Source: Cyanobacteria bacterium FACHB-502 (GTDB lineage Bacteria > Cyanobacteriota > Cyanobacteriia > Elainellales > Elainellaceae). From it: a stretch of DNA of 64,000 bases. Of the stretch, positions 35,747 to 45,442 are shown in pieces. Below the pieces are notes generated by a model. The model was not told where the DNA came from, searched no databases, and saw nothing but the letters and a program-made list of their open reading frames with translations. The position numbers and the translations under genes are program-made. Position 1 is the first letter of the stretch. Each line of letters starts with the position of its first letter. The stretch is taken from assembly GCA_014695325.1 (NCBI GenBank), contig JACJNZ010000092.1:237129-301128 (forward strand). Reading direction: 5' to 3'.

Positions 35747-37846
35747 TCAGGTGATTGACCCGCCTACTTCTTGAACCGGTCGCGCCCGCCGCATCATCAT
35801 CAGTCCTTTGTGGCCATGGGGTTCGCCAATCATCACAACAGAGCAGGGGATGTGTCGCAGGGCGCGATTGGTAATATCGCTCAGAATTAGTTCGCCTGCC
35901 GCCCGATCGCGTCGTCGTGAATTTCGCATCACCACCAGATCGTGAGCGCGTGAAGCTTCGATGATCGCCCCCGCAATATCGCCCGATCGCACAATCTGAA
36001 TATTGGGATAGACAAAGGGCACATATTTAGCAACGAGCATCCTGAGCTGAGATTCGATCCAGGCTTCGCGCTCTGGTGGACTGTAGCGATCGCAAACATG
36101 CAGCAAGGTAATGCTTGCATTGTTGGCATCTTCCAGAATGTCAGCAAACAGCAGAAGCTGGATGGACTCACGAGTAGGATTGTCGATCGGAACCAGAATT
36201 CGCCGGAAATTCGAGGGCGAATCGAGCAGGCGCATAATCGCCACCGGACAGTGAGATGCCCATAAAACGCGATCGATCACGTTACCAAATAGTCGGGCGC
36301 GGATGCCCTGCGTTCTGCCCCAGCCCATCGCGATCAGATTGGCGTTTTGTTCTCGGCTGGCACGGCTAATGCCCTGAGCGGTTTCATCGTCAATTCTTAA
36401 AACGGGCGTTGCGTTTGCACCCAGGCTTTGACAAGTTTCGGTTGCCTGCCGCAAAAATGCTTCGCCTTGCTGAATGTCAGAGTCAACTTGGGGCGAATCC
36501 ATATGAACATGACCTGACGCGATCGACAAAGGCACAATTCTGCCTGCCTCATGCCGTGCGAAAAGAGCCGCCATTTCCAGCAAGTTACGCTGCGTTTGGG
36601 GGTTGTAAATCGGCACAACGATCGTTAATGGGCGATGCGCTTCTGGGGCGTCGCTGAAAGAGTCGATCGCCAAAGCTTCGGGTAGGTTAGTGCTGGGGGT
36701 TAAGCCACTGGCTGCACGGGCAGTAATAATCGGTCCCAGCGTTGCCGTCACCACAAACATGACAATGACGGTATTTAGCACATCTTCGCTGATAATGTTT
36801 GCCCGAAAGCCTACAAACGCTGCTGCCAGAGTAGCCGCAACTTGAGGAAGCGACAGCGACCACATGGTAATCATTTCTCGCCAGCCGTAGCCAAAGAGAA
36901 ACTTAGTGCCGAGTGCTGCCAAAAACTTACTGCCAATCAAGCCCAGGACGATCGCCAGCGTCAGTTCGATATTGCCCAGGCTGCGGATAAAACCGGGAAT
37001 GTTAATAATCAGCCCCGTATTTACAAAAAAGATGGGAATAAACAGCACACTTCCCACAAACAGGATCTTTTCCTTGACTGAACCTTCTCCCACCGCAGTG
37101 TTGACTGCCAGCCCGGCTAAAAACGCACCGACAATTTTTTCAATGCCAATGAGTTCTGCACTGATCGATGCAATAAACACCACCAACAGCACAAACAAAA
37201 ACTGATTGCCCTCTGCATCGCCCGATCGCCGAAAAAACTCCTTGCCCAACCAGTTAAAGCCAAACAGAATAACCGCAGAATAGATCAGCAGCGATAGTAG
37301 CAAGCTCGCCAGACTAAAAACGCTGAAATCTCCTTTATTGATGCCTACACAAATCGCCAGCACCAGCAGCGCACCAATGTCCGTAAAAATGGTTGCGCCG
37401 ATCGTCACCGTCACGGCTTCATTGTTTACCAAACCCAGGCGACTCACGATCGGATACGCCAGCAGCGTATGAGATGCCAGCAGCGATCCAATCAGCACCG
37501 AGGAATTCCAGCCAAAGCCAAACACTCGCCCGACCGCAATCCCTGTAAGCAGGGGAAACAGAAACGTCAAAAACCCAAACCCCGCCGATCGATGCTTAGT
37601 TGCACGAAACTGTTCCAGGTCAATTTCTAGCCCGGCAACAAACAGCAGGTACACCAAACCGATATCCGACAGTAAGTGCATTGTTTCCGACTCATTGCTG
37701 AGCAGCCGCAGCGCATTTGGACCTAAAATCACGCCCGCAATGAGCAGTCCGAGCAGTCCGGGCAGCCGAATCCGCTCAAATGCGATCGGCACAATGAGAA
37801 TGACTGCCAGCAGCAGAGCAAAGGAAACAATCGGTTCGAGTTGCAT
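35747..37846 (-). CDS. CPA2 cation/proton antiporter with two C-terminal USP domains
   Basis: A 699-residue fusion. Residues 1 to about 390 form a 12-13-helix Na+/H+ exchanger domain (RLPGLLGLLIAGVILGPNAL, FLAGLAVNTAVGEG). Two universal-stress-protein domains follow in the cytoplasm (about 405-540 and 550-685), with HRPLTIVVPIYNP and FRRILVPIDNPTRES at their starts. NLIAMGWGR and CPVAIMRL are typical USP segments. It probably exports Na+ or K+ for H+ and may be regulated by nucleotide binding. The ATG at 37846 begins MQLEPIVSFALLL; an alternative start nine codons upstream is less natural. Confidence 0.9.
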   Translation of the reverse strand: MQLEPIVSFALLLAVILIVPIAFERIRLPGLLGLLIAGVILGPNALRLLSNESETMHLLSDIGLVYLLFVAGLEIDLEQFRATKHRSAGFGFLTFLFPLLTGIAVGRVFGFGWNSSVLIGSLLASHTLLAYPIVSRLGLVNNEAVTVTIGATIFTDIGALLVLAICVGINKGDFSVFSLASLLLSLLIYSAVILFGFNWLGKEFFRRSGDAEGNQFLFVLLVVFIASISAELIGIEKIVGAFLAGLAVNTAVGEGSVKEKILFVGSVLFIPIFFVNTGLIINIPGFIRSLGNIELTLAIVLGLIGSKFLAALGTKFLFGYGWREMITMWSLSLPQVAATLAAAFVGFRANIISEDVLNTVIVMFVVTATLGPIITARAASGLTPSTNLPEALAIDSFSDAPEAHRPLTIVVPIYNPQTQRNLLEMAALFARHEAGRIVPLSIASGHVHMDSPQVDSDIQQGEAFLRQATETCQSLGANATPVLRIDDETAQGISRASREQNANLIAMGWGRTQGIRARLFGNVIDRVLWASHCPVAIMRLLDSPSNFRRILVPIDNPTRESIQLLLFADILEDANNASITLLHVCDRYSPPEREAWIESQLRMLVAKYVPFVYPNIQIVRSGDIAGAIIEASRAHDLVVMRNSRRRDRAAGELILSDITNRALRHIPCSVVMIGEPHGHKGLMMMRRARPVQEVGGSIT

Positions 37847-38245
37847 AGTCCCTGAAAAAAACTGCGAAGGCAAAGCAGAACAGGCACTCAGCCTACCTCG
37901 ATCGCCAAAGCAGAGAATCCATCAATGGAAAGAGCAGCCGTTTCGAGAGCAGACTCAAGGAAGGATTGTGGGAGAACCAGGGCAGGGGGATTACTTTAGT
38001 AATTGTTATTCGTCATTGGTCATTCGTGACCCTGATGAATCATGATCCGTTACCAGTTGCCAATCACCACGAACGGCTAATCACGATCGCCTTCAACATT
38101 TGCCCTAACCTTTATTGTTTTCTTTCACTTAACAAACTCCCCCCTTCCTAACCTTCTGTAAAGTTTTACGGATTGATTAATCCCTTCGATCGCAAATCTC
38201 GCTAGTATCGCCATATCCCTTCTCATCACCGGATGCCGATCGACT
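37847..38245. other. Intergenic region between divergent antiporter and TetR gene
   Basis: 399 bases holding both promoters. GGATT-GATT-AATCC (38170-38183) is a near-palindrome about 60 bases before the TetR start and could be its operator. ATTCGTCATTGGTCATTCGT near 38007 is a simple repeat of a type common in cyanobacteria. No gene seen. Confidence 0.45.
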
Positions 38246-38869
38246 ATGCGCTTCTCACGTCCCTCTGTTCCGCCTGAAGTGGAAACGCAAACCCGAATCC
38301 TGGAGGCAGCCAAAAAGCTGTTTGCTCGGCGGGGCTATGACGGGACGACGACGCGAGATCTGGCGCAAGCTGCGGGCGTGGCAGAAGGCACAATTTTTCG
38401 TCACTTCGAAAGCAAGAAGGCGATTCTGATCGAAGTCGCAACGCAGGGCTGGGTGGAACTGCTCACCGATCTGTTGACGGAACTGAGCGAAATGGGCAGC
38501 TATAAAGCGATCGCCCAAGTGATGAAAAAGCGAATGCTCAACCTGCACAAAAACGCTGACCTGCTGCGAGTCTGCTTTCTAGAAGCGCAATTTCACCCCG
38601 ATTTGCGCCAGCAGATTCAAACCGATGTGATCGTCAAAATGACTGACGTGGCAGAAGCCTTCTTTCAAACCGCCATGGATCAAGGAATTTATCGCCGTAT
38701 GAATCCGCGTGTTGTGGCTCAGGTGTTTCTAGGAATGTTTACGATCGCCGGATTTAGCCAGGATTCGATTATTCCCGAGGGCGCATCGCCGCAGGCATTT
38801 ATCGAAATGGCAGAAGGGATGGCAGATATTTTCCTGAATGGCGTTCTCACCCCAGACCCTGCTCACTAA
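38246..38869 (+). CDS. TetR/AcrR family transcriptional regulator
   Basis: 207 residues. The N-terminal helix-turn-helix (about 13-59) reads TRILEAAKKLFARRGYDGTT then RDLAQAAGVAEGTIFRHF. The rest is the helical ligand-binding and dimer domain. TetR proteins usually repress a neighbouring gene and release DNA on binding a ligand; here the divergent antiporter and the following PadR gene are candidate targets. A near-palindrome lies in its promoter region. Confidence 0.9.
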   Translation: MRFSRPSVPPEVETQTRILEAAKKLFARRGYDGTTTRDLAQAAGVAEGTIFRHFESKKAILIEVATQGWVELLTDLLTELSEMGSYKAIAQVMKKRMLNLHKNADLLRVCFLEAQFHPDLRQQIQTDVIVKMTDVAEAFFQTAMDQGIYRRMNPRVVAQVFLGMFTIAGFSQDSIIPEGASPQAFIEMAEGMADIFLNGVLTPDPAH

Positions 38870-38922
38870 CTGCCGCCTGCTCACCCGTTGCCTGTGGTGG
38901 GTCGCCGTCCTAACAAGAATCA

Positions 38923-39483
38923 ATGTCTATCGCGCACATCATTCTCGGTCTGCTTCAGCAGCAGCAAAGGACGGGCTACGACCTGAAAACAGGCTGTTTT
39001 GACGACTGCATCGCTCATGTCTGGCAGGCAGACCAGTCGCAGATTTACCGCACACTCGAAAAGTTAGAGGCACAGGGCTGGGTAGATTGCACCGTCGAGA
39101 TTCAGCACGATCGCCCCAATCGCAAGGTTTACCAAATCACCCAGGCAGGCAAAGCCGAACTGAATCAGTGGCTTCAGACCCACCAATCCTTGCCAATCGT
39201 GCGGGAACCGTTGCTCATGCAGCTTTACCTCGCCTCAGACCTGTCGAATGAAGCAATCGTTGCCCTACTCGAACAAGAGCAAACTGCCCATCAAATGCGG
39301 CTGGCAAAGTGTGAAGCCGTGCAGCGCGATGTTCCTCTTGCTCAGGAAATGCCTTCACTGCAGCCGCCTGCCCGCCGCGAAAAGGTGATTCATCAGCTCG
39401 TGCTGGAACTGCTCCGCCGCAAAGAGCAAACCTATCTGGACTGGCTCCAGGAAGCGATCGAGCAGATTCGCGCCTGCTCCTAA
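38923..39483 (+). CDS. PadR family transcriptional regulator
   Basis: 186 residues: a winged helix (about 3-80) with MSIAHIILGLLQQQQRTGYD and SQIYRTLEKLEAQGWVDCTV, then the Vir-type C-terminal helical domain ending LRRKEQTYLDWLQEAIEQIR. PadR proteins repress stress or detoxification genes. It follows the TetR gene by 53 bases, so the two may be cotranscribed. Its stop codon overlaps the end of the dead receiver-domain fragment on the other strand. Confidence 0.9.
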   Translation: MSIAHIILGLLQQQQRTGYDLKTGCFDDCIAHVWQADQSQIYRTLEKLEAQGWVDCTVEIQHDRPNRKVYQITQAGKAELNQWLQTHQSLPIVREPLLMQLYLASDLSNEAIVALLEQEQTAHQMRLAKCEAVQRDVPLAQEMPSLQPPARREKVIHQLVLELLRRKEQTYLDWLQEAIEQIRACS

Positions 39484-39989
39484 GCCGATTCCTGCCTACC
39501 CAAAACCTGCCCAATCGCCTGAATCAGATCCTCAGGATCAAAAAGCTTTGACAGGTGGCACTGGTATCCGGCGGCAATGGCTTCCTGCCGTTTGTTGGCA
39601 GAGGTGTAGGCAGTCAGGGCAATTCCGGAAAGGGCATGGTTCTAAAGTTCGGAACGGCTGCGAATCTCCTGCATTAGTAGATCGCCGTCCATTTCTTACA
39701 TTCCGATGTCGCTAATCAGCAGATCAAATTGGCTCTCTGATTCGTCTGCGGCAAGTGCCTGCAAAGCTGCCTCGGCAGAAGTAACCGCCTTGACGATCGC
39801 CCCTTCATGCTCCAGCACAAACCGGACAAACTGAAGCGTCGGCACTTCATCATCCACTGCCAGGACGCGCACTCCTGCTAGATCAAAGGCAGTCTGCGGC
39901 GTTGATTCAGCCGATGGAACGATCGCTGGCTGGAGCCCGGCAACCGTGGCATAAGTCGCTGCAAGGACGGAAACGGGATGTGCCCTCGC
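39480..39989 (-). pseudogene. Response-regulator receiver fragment with two in-frame stops
   Basis: One continuous minus-strand frame of 170 codons reads as a CheY-like receiver: GVRVLAVDDEVPTLQFVRFV, DLLISDIGM (the phosphorylated Asp), LTAYTSANKRQEAIAAGYQ and HLSKLFDPEDLIQAIGQVL. It is broken by TAA at 39696-39698, where the family has DIGMPEMDG, and by TAG at 39642-39644. A stop also bounds it upstream at 39990-39992. The linker before VRVLAVDD resembles the tail of a hybrid histidine kinase whose kinase part is gone. KPF has become KLF. Confidence 0.85.
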
Positions 39990-40059
39990 TTACCCTGAAC
40001 TTTCACCCCGCTTCCGCACCTGCTTGTAGCATCGAATAAAACGCGCCTCAGCTCAGACC

Positions 40060-40641
40060 CTACGCGACGCTGCGCTGTGCCGAATTAGGCTCCATTCTGA
40101 TCGGTGCTTCGGGATGAAGGTAGGACTTGATCTGAGCCATTACTTTGTTAACGCTCTCTTCCACCATTTCCAGGTGCGTCTGGCAGTTAACTTCTGGATT
40201 GAGCGGCGGCTCGTAAGGATCATCGATTCCGGTAAAATTCTTGATTTCGCCTGCTCTTGCCCGTTTATAGAGTCCTTTTACGTCACGCTGTTCGCACACT
40301 TCGATCGGCGTACTAACGTAGACTTCCATAAAGTCACCAATTTTCTCTCGCACTTCATTCCGAATTTCACGGTAAGGCGAAATCGCGGAGACCAAAACAA
40401 TGACCCCATTCCGGGTCAGCAGATTCGCCACAAAGCCAATCCGGCGAATGTTCTCATCCCGATCGGCTTTACTGAAGCCCAACCCTTTTGTCAAATTTTC
40501 ACGGACGACATCGCCATCCAGCACCTCTAGCTTGTAGCCTTGTGCCCGCAATTCTTTTTCAACTGCCTGGCAAATGGTGGTTTTACCTGCTCCACTCAAC
40601 CCGGTGAACCAGACTGTTAATCCGCGCTTTTCGACTTTCAT
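40060..40641 (-). CDS. cysC: Adenylylsulfate kinase
   Basis: 193 residues; phosphorylates adenosine 5'-phosphosulfate to PAPS with ATP in sulfate activation. The P-loop is GLSGAGKTT (14-22), followed by LDGDVVRENLTKGLGFSKAD and RDENIRRIGFVA, all conserved. It lacks an ATP sulfurylase fusion. I chose the ATG at 40641 because GGAGGTTCA immediately precedes it; the frame opens 36 codons earlier without such support. It is downstream of, and in the same direction as, the aldo/keto reductase gene, but 306 bases away. Confidence 0.94.
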   Translation of the reverse strand: MKVEKRGLTVWFTGLSGAGKTTICQAVEKELRAQGYKLEVLDGDVVRENLTKGLGFSKADRDENIRRIGFVANLLTRNGVIVLVSAISPYREIRNEVREKIGDFMEVYVSTPIEVCEQRDVKGLYKRARAGEIKNFTGIDDPYEPPLNPEVNCQTHLEMVEESVNKVMAQIKSYLHPEAPIRMEPNSAQRSVA

Positions 40642-40947
40642 TGAACCTCCAGACGATAGTGACTTGAAACATTTATATAGCGGACAGTCGTTTTGTGAAA
40701 GCGGTGCTTCCTCATTGCCAGCCAGACTTTCATCGCTGACGCTACTCAAGCATGAATTCCTGAACGGAATGTAGCAAACTCAGAGAAAAAAGATTGGAAG
40801 GACAACAAAACTGCCGCAGCCTTGAATCAACCGTTCGTCAATGCTGCAAAGGGATGCTGCGAAAGAGAATTCCCAATTTTACCTTTTTGCTCATCCCTCG
40901 GCTCCTTTTTCCGAATGGCACGCTCTAGAACTTGAAAACGTGAGAAT
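40642..40947. other. Intergenic region upstream of cysC
   Basis: 306 bases between the end of the aldo/keto reductase gene and cysC, expected to hold the cysC promoter. No gene or clear repeat seen. Confidence 0.4.
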
Positions 40948-42135
40948 TTAAGACGACTGCTGCGAAAGGCGACGCACGCTTTCACCCCCCAGTAGCCGAT
41001 CGGCAGACCGCAGAATCTGAGGAATCTCGCTGGCATGGGGGCTATTTCGCAGGCATTGCGTGAAGTCAACTTCGCTGGCGCAATCGGCTTTTCTGCCGAA
41101 GAACCAGTGTCCGCCGTTTCCCAGCAGGTTGTACCGCATTTTGGCAAAGTCGTGCATATCGTATGCTTGAACCAGATTAAACAGCCAGAGAATTATAGGA
41201 ATGTTGATATGGTATGGGGTTTCTTCGGGCTGCGGTAAGCCAACATGCCAGGTTCGATACCAGGATTCGCCCAGTGCCTCGATCGCCGCCTGCTCTAATC
41301 GATTCAAAATGGGCGGCAGCAGTTCCCCAGCGCGCTCCAGCAAATCCAGCGTTTTCAGATGTTCGTCAAAATCCTGTGGACGGGCGGCTCCGACGCTTAG
41401 GGTATGCACCTGCGGCTGACTGAGGCAAAACAGATTGTTAAAAACGATCGGACTCAGGGGGGCACAAAGGTCGATCAGCTTTTGCGAGGGCTGATAGAGC
41501 ATTCCACCCTTATTGGAGGGGCTGATGATAAACACGCCCATCTCATGCCGGGTTGCTGCCTCGATCGCTGCCCAGTTGGTCTGATTAATGTAATACCAGT
41601 GCAGATTGACGTAATCGAATTGGTCGGTGTCGATCGCCCGGATGATCACATCGAGCGGGGCATGGGTCGAAAAGCCAATGAAGCGCACCTTACCCTGTTG
41701 CTGAAGCTTCTGCGCCACCTCCAGGCAGCCGCCGGGGCGAATCGACTGATGCAGTAGCTCTGCGTTGTTGATGCCGTGCAGCCCCAGTAGATCGACGTGA
41801 TCGAGCTTCAGGTAAGCCAGCGATCGGTGAAAAGTGTCCTCGAATTCCTTGGGGCTATCAGTCGGGGCAACTTTTGTTTGTACGATGATTTGGTCGCGAG
41901 GGAGTTTGGGCAAAATGCGTCCAAGCTGCATTTCGGATGTGCCGTAGCCTCGCGCGGTTTCAATATGAGTAATGCCAACTTCGAGTGCCCGCCGAATTGT
42001 TGCCTCTAAATTTGCCTGGTTATCTACCGGGATATCGCCCGGTGAAACGTCCTGCCACTTGTACTGATAGCGCATTCCACCGCAGGAGAACACAGGCATC
42101 AACAGGTTGGTTCGTCCAAATCTTCGGTATTCCAT
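40948..42135 (-). CDS. Aldo/keto reductase family protein
   Basis: 395 residues. The TIM-barrel reductase domain (about 1-270) begins MEYRRFGRTNLLMPVFSCGG and contains GITHIETARGYGTSEMQLGR and HVDLLGLHGINN. The catalytic Tyr is in the RGYG segment, with Lys in IIVQTKVAP and His in LLGLHG. A C-terminal extension of about 110 residues includes cysteines (KADCASEVDFTQCLRNSP). In related proteins this region binds an iron-sulfur cluster, but here it has fewer cysteines. NADPH-dependent reduction of a carbonyl is likely; substrate unknown. ATG at 42135 preferred. Confidence 0.88.
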   Translation of the reverse strand: MEYRRFGRTNLLMPVFSCGGMRYQYKWQDVSPGDIPVDNQANLEATIRRALEVGITHIETARGYGTSEMQLGRILPKLPRDQIIVQTKVAPTDSPKEFEDTFHRSLAYLKLDHVDLLGLHGINNAELLHQSIRPGGCLEVAQKLQQQGKVRFIGFSTHAPLDVIIRAIDTDQFDYVNLHWYYINQTNWAAIEAATRHEMGVFIISPSNKGGMLYQPSQKLIDLCAPLSPIVFNNLFCLSQPQVHTLSVGAARPQDFDEHLKTLDLLERAGELLPPILNRLEQAAIEALGESWYRTWHVGLPQPEETPYHINIPIILWLFNLVQAYDMHDFAKMRYNLLGNGGHWFFGRKADCASEVDFTQCLRNSPHASEIPQILRSADRLLGGESVRRLSQQSS

Positions 42136-42304
42136 CAAGGTTTCGCCCACGACTCGTCAGGAAGGTATCATGGCGAAGGCAAGCCGCTCCGCCCTAAAAC
42201 TGGCAATAATAAAACTAACGAAACTTTATGCAGTCGGCAATTCTTGAGCATTTTCTACAGGAAAAGCCAGACTGTCTCTTAACGATCGCATTATTTCTTT
42301 TGAT

Positions 42305-43345
42305 ATGGACCCCTCAGATTTAGATGAACTTGAAAATGCTGTCCAGGATTTACTGTCGATGGCGCAAATAGAGCTAGAAGAAAGCCGCCTACAGCAGCAG
42401 CGTCAGGCACAGATTGATCAGGAAACCGCCCGAATCAAGGAACGGCTGGAGCCGCTGCTAGCGCAGGTTGAACAAATGCTGGCTCAGCTTACCCTAGAGG
42501 CATTTGGTGAAAGCATGACGCGGCTCAAACTAGAGGAAAAAGCCGCAGATTTAAGAGAAAAAATCGAAAACGCCCCGCTGCTGGCAGCTCAAACCGTCGA
42601 TCGCCAGCTTATTCTCCACGAAGAAAGATTGCTTGATGAACGGCTCGCCGAGCAGACAAATCGCTGGCGACAGGGACTCAAAGCCGACCTGCTAGAGATG
42701 ATTGCTGAACAGGAGGATTTCTATAGCGCCACGGAGGCGTCGATCGCCGTGCGTGCCTATCTGCATGATTTGAAAGCGATCGGGGCACTGGAGGACGTCG
42801 TGGGTGCGCTGATTGCCCAGATTAACCACCGCAGCGAAGAAGGTCCGGTTGCCCGGCTCAGAGGCAGCTATGAACAGACGCTCGGCTTTATCTACAACAA
42901 GGCTCTAGAAAACCGGGCAAGAGTCGAACGTGCCCCGGATGTTCAGCTTCGCGTTCGCCATCGCACTTTTGAAAAACGCCCCAATCCCTACAGTTCCCTG
43001 GAAGGCAAGGTGGTAATTTTTGGCGGACACGATCGCCTTGAAACTGCAATTCGCAACCGCTTGCGCGACTCAGACGTGAATTTAATCTGGTGTACAGCTC
43101 AGGCAGGACCCCAGATCGCAGAGCAGGCAGAAAGCCACATTGCCACAGCAGATCTGGTTCTGGTCATGACCGCCTATACCAGCCACAAACTAACCGACAA
43201 GGCAACTCAGGCAGCCCAGCGAACCGGAAAAGCCGTTGAAATGATTAACACTACCGGAGTGGTGCGGGTGCTAGAGGCGATCGAATACGGGCTAAAGATG
43301 AAACAGTTTGCCCGCCGTCATAATCATCTCTCGAAGCCGGCTTGA
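42305..43345 (+). CDS. Coiled-coil protein with C-terminal DUF2325 domain
   Basis: 346 residues. The first 140 are strongly helical and charged (coiled coil) with many Glu, Gln and Arg. The C-terminal 110 residues, from GKVVIFGGHDRLETAIRNRL to VVRVLEAIEYGLKM, match DUF2325, a small Rossmann-like domain (ADLVLVMTAYTSHKLTDKA is its second hallmark). The function is unknown. It is divergent from the aldo/keto reductase gene. Confidence 0.78.
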   Translation: MDPSDLDELENAVQDLLSMAQIELEESRLQQQRQAQIDQETARIKERLEPLLAQVEQMLAQLTLEAFGESMTRLKLEEKAADLREKIENAPLLAAQTVDRQLILHEERLLDERLAEQTNRWRQGLKADLLEMIAEQEDFYSATEASIAVRAYLHDLKAIGALEDVVGALIAQINHRSEEGPVARLRGSYEQTLGFIYNKALENRARVERAPDVQLRVRHRTFEKRPNPYSSLEGKVVIFGGHDRLETAIRNRLRDSDVNLIWCTAQAGPQIAEQAESHIATADLVLVMTAYTSHKLTDKATQAAQRTGKAVEMINTTGVVRVLEAIEYGLKMKQFARRHNHLSKPA

Positions 43346-43465
43346 GTAAAGGGGGCAAGGGAGTGAGGGATAGTTTCACCCATTCACAGGCCTGCCCCTT
43401 CCCTTCCCCAACCTGCTCCTCACTCACCCTTTCATTTCCCTGTCTCCTCATCCCCCAATCCTTGC

Positions 43466-44173
43466 CTAAAACTCCCGCACACTGGGCTGCTCATCCTTGA
43501 GTTCGCCCACCAGCACAATATCGGCAACGCCCACAAACAGCCCGTTGTCCAGCACACCTGGAATGTTATTGAGTGTTTTTTCCAGTTCAGCCGGATTGTC
43601 GATTGTGCCAAACTTGACATCGATGATCAGGTTGCCTTGATCAGTAATCACCGGACCATCCTTTTTAACCGCCATCCGGATTTCGGGTTGACCGCCCAGC
43701 TTCTCGATCGCCTTCATCACGGGGGTCATTGCCATTGGCAGCACTTCGATCGGCAGCGGGAAAGCTCCCAGGCGATCGACGAGTTTAGAGCTATCAACGA
43801 CGACAATAAACTGTTCTGCCAGCCCGTCAACAATTTTTTCGCGGGTGTGGGCTGCGCCGCCGCCTTTAATCAGGTTTTTCTGGGGATCAACTTCGTCTGC
43901 GCCGTCAATGGCAATATCAATGCGATCGACTTCATCCAGCGTGGTGAGCGGAATGCCGTATTGCTTTGCCAGCACTGAAGCCTGAAATGATGTGGGAATG
44001 CCTTTGATGTCCTTCAGTTCGCCCGATCTGAGCCGATCGCCCAAAAACTGAATCATAAAGGCTGCGGTTGACCCTGTGCCCAAACCGACGATCGCCCCTG
44101 ACTGCACCCGGCTAGCGGCTAATCTGCCCACTTCCTGCTTCATCACCTTGACCGGATCAACTCCTGCCGTCAT
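43466..44173 (-). CDS. rpiA: Ribose-5-phosphate isomerase A
   Basis: 235 residues; interconverts ribulose 5-phosphate and ribose 5-phosphate in the Calvin cycle and pentose phosphate pathway. Signatures are [13 protein letters not shown] (about 28-40), [12 protein letters not shown] (about 84-95) with catalytic acids, and [15 protein letters not shown] with the catalytic Lys and Glu. Length is standard for RpiA. Confidence 0.95.
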   Translation of the reverse strand: MTAGVDPVKVMKQEVGRLAASRVQSGAIVGLGTGSTAAFMIQFLGDRLRSGELKDIKGIPTSFQASVLAKQYGIPLTTLDEVDRIDIAIDGADEVDPQKNLIKGGGAAHTREKIVDGLAEQFIVVVDSSKLVDRLGAFPLPIEVLPMAMTPVMKAIEKLGGQPEIRMAVKKDGPVITDQGNLIIDVKFGTIDNPAELEKTLNNIPGVLDNGLFVGVADIVLVGELKDEQPSVREF

Positions 44174-44330
44174 ATCAAACGCCTCCTCTGCTCATGTCTT
44201 TTGTGCTTCGACCTGCATTTCATTTGCAGGACAAACGCGATCTAGCATGACGCAAAGCGGTACAAATTCAAAGAATTCCGCTCTGACTCTGGCAGGAAGG
44301 CTATTTTCTCAAGGCTTATGCAAAGTTTGC

Positions 44331-44615
44331 TTATCGACTTTGAATCAGCACATAAGGCTGCACAATCAGCGCATTAAAGCGGCGCGATCGCTCCTGTCCC
44401 CAGTCAGAAAGCTGCTGCTGAGAGGGTTTTTGAATTTTTTGAGCCACGATCCACTCCTGCACGATCGCCACCTGATCATTCGCGATCGCAATGCCCACAT
44501 CGACTAAATCCAGAGCCGGATCGACCAGAACGACGGCATCGCGCTGAGCATGGGGAATCAGCCAGTCCCACTCTGCCTCGTCCACCATTTTTTCTAAATC
44601 AGCTCTTAAGTCCAT
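44331..44615 (-). CDS. DUF2288 family protein
   Basis: 94 residues starting MDLRADLEKMVDEAEWDWLI, with VDPALDLVDVGIAIANDQVA. It matches the small DUF2288 family of unknown function. The ATG at 44615 gives the family start; the frame is open further upstream to 44711, overlapping plsC. It is the last gene of the plsX-fabH-fabD-plsC cluster. Confidence 0.82.
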   Translation of the reverse strand: MDLRADLEKMVDEAEWDWLIPHAQRDAVVLVDPALDLVDVGIAIANDQVAIVQEWIVAQKIQKPSQQQLSDWGQERSRRFNALIVQPYVLIQSR

Positions 44616-44670
44616 AATCCAAAGGGATAATCGGCATTTCACAATTCTAACAAGCGGCAGTTTGACCCCG

Positions 44671-45306
44671 TTATCGTCCCAGGGTATGCAGGGCATGAAT
44701 GCGATCGACACAATGCTGCGTCACGGCTTCTAGCTCTTCTCGCTTGTTAGACATCGGAGGCAAAATTGGCTCCCCAATTCGCACGGTAATGGGCACACGC
44801 CGAGGTCGCTTATCCCCTTTGTGAAGAATCTTCTCAGTTCCCCAAAGGCTGATGGGCAGCAGCGGAACCTGTGTTTTAGCGGCCAGCATTGCGGCTCCCA
44901 GTTTCGGAGAATGAATCCGGGCATCTGGGGTGCGTGTCCCTTCCAAAAATACGCCCACTGCCCAACCTTGCTCTAACTGTGCCAAAGCGGCTCGAATTGC
45001 GCTGCGATCGGCTGAACCCCGCTTGACCGGATACGCCCCATAAAGCCGGATTGCCTGACTCAGCACAGGAACATTGAACAACTCTTCCTTTGCCATGTAA
45101 GATACCGGACGACGTACACAGCAAGAGACGATTGGCGGGTCGAAATCGCTAGCGTGATTCGCAACCACCAGCAGCGGTCCTGCTTTAGGCACGTTTTCTG
45201 CGCCATGAATTCGCCCTCTAAAGTAGCCGTGCAGCATCGGAGCCACCACTGACCATTTGAATAGGTGGTAGAGCGCAAGGCTGATTCGGGGTTCACGCTG
45301 ACGCAT
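44671..45306 (-). CDS. plsC: 1-acyl-sn-glycerol-3-phosphate acyltransferase
   Basis: 211 residues. The acyltransferase HX4D motif is His51 to Asp56 (NHASDFDPP), and the glycerol-phosphate-binding motif is FLEGTRTP. It acylates lysophosphatidate to phosphatidate at the membrane. Its place in a row with plsX, fabH and fabD fits a lipid-initiation operon. A related acyltransferase substrate cannot be excluded. Confidence 0.9.
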   Translation of the reverse strand: MRQREPRISLALYHLFKWSVVAPMLHGYFRGRIHGAENVPKAGPLLVVANHASDFDPPIVSCCVRRPVSYMAKEELFNVPVLSQAIRLYGAYPVKRGSADRSAIRAALAQLEQGWAVGVFLEGTRTPDARIHSPKLGAAMLAAKTQVPLLPISLWGTEKILHKGDKRPRRVPITVRIGEPILPPMSNKREELEAVTQHCVDRIHALHTLGR

Positions 45307-45442
45307 AGATTCTGCTCAAAATGGCAAATTGATTATCGCGTAGGATACTTTAGCAAAGCATAAGGCATGGGGCTTTAAGCTTCCAAGATTGATGCGTTAC
45401 GGCTTTGCCTAACCCATCCTAACAATGCTGGATTTGTATTCC

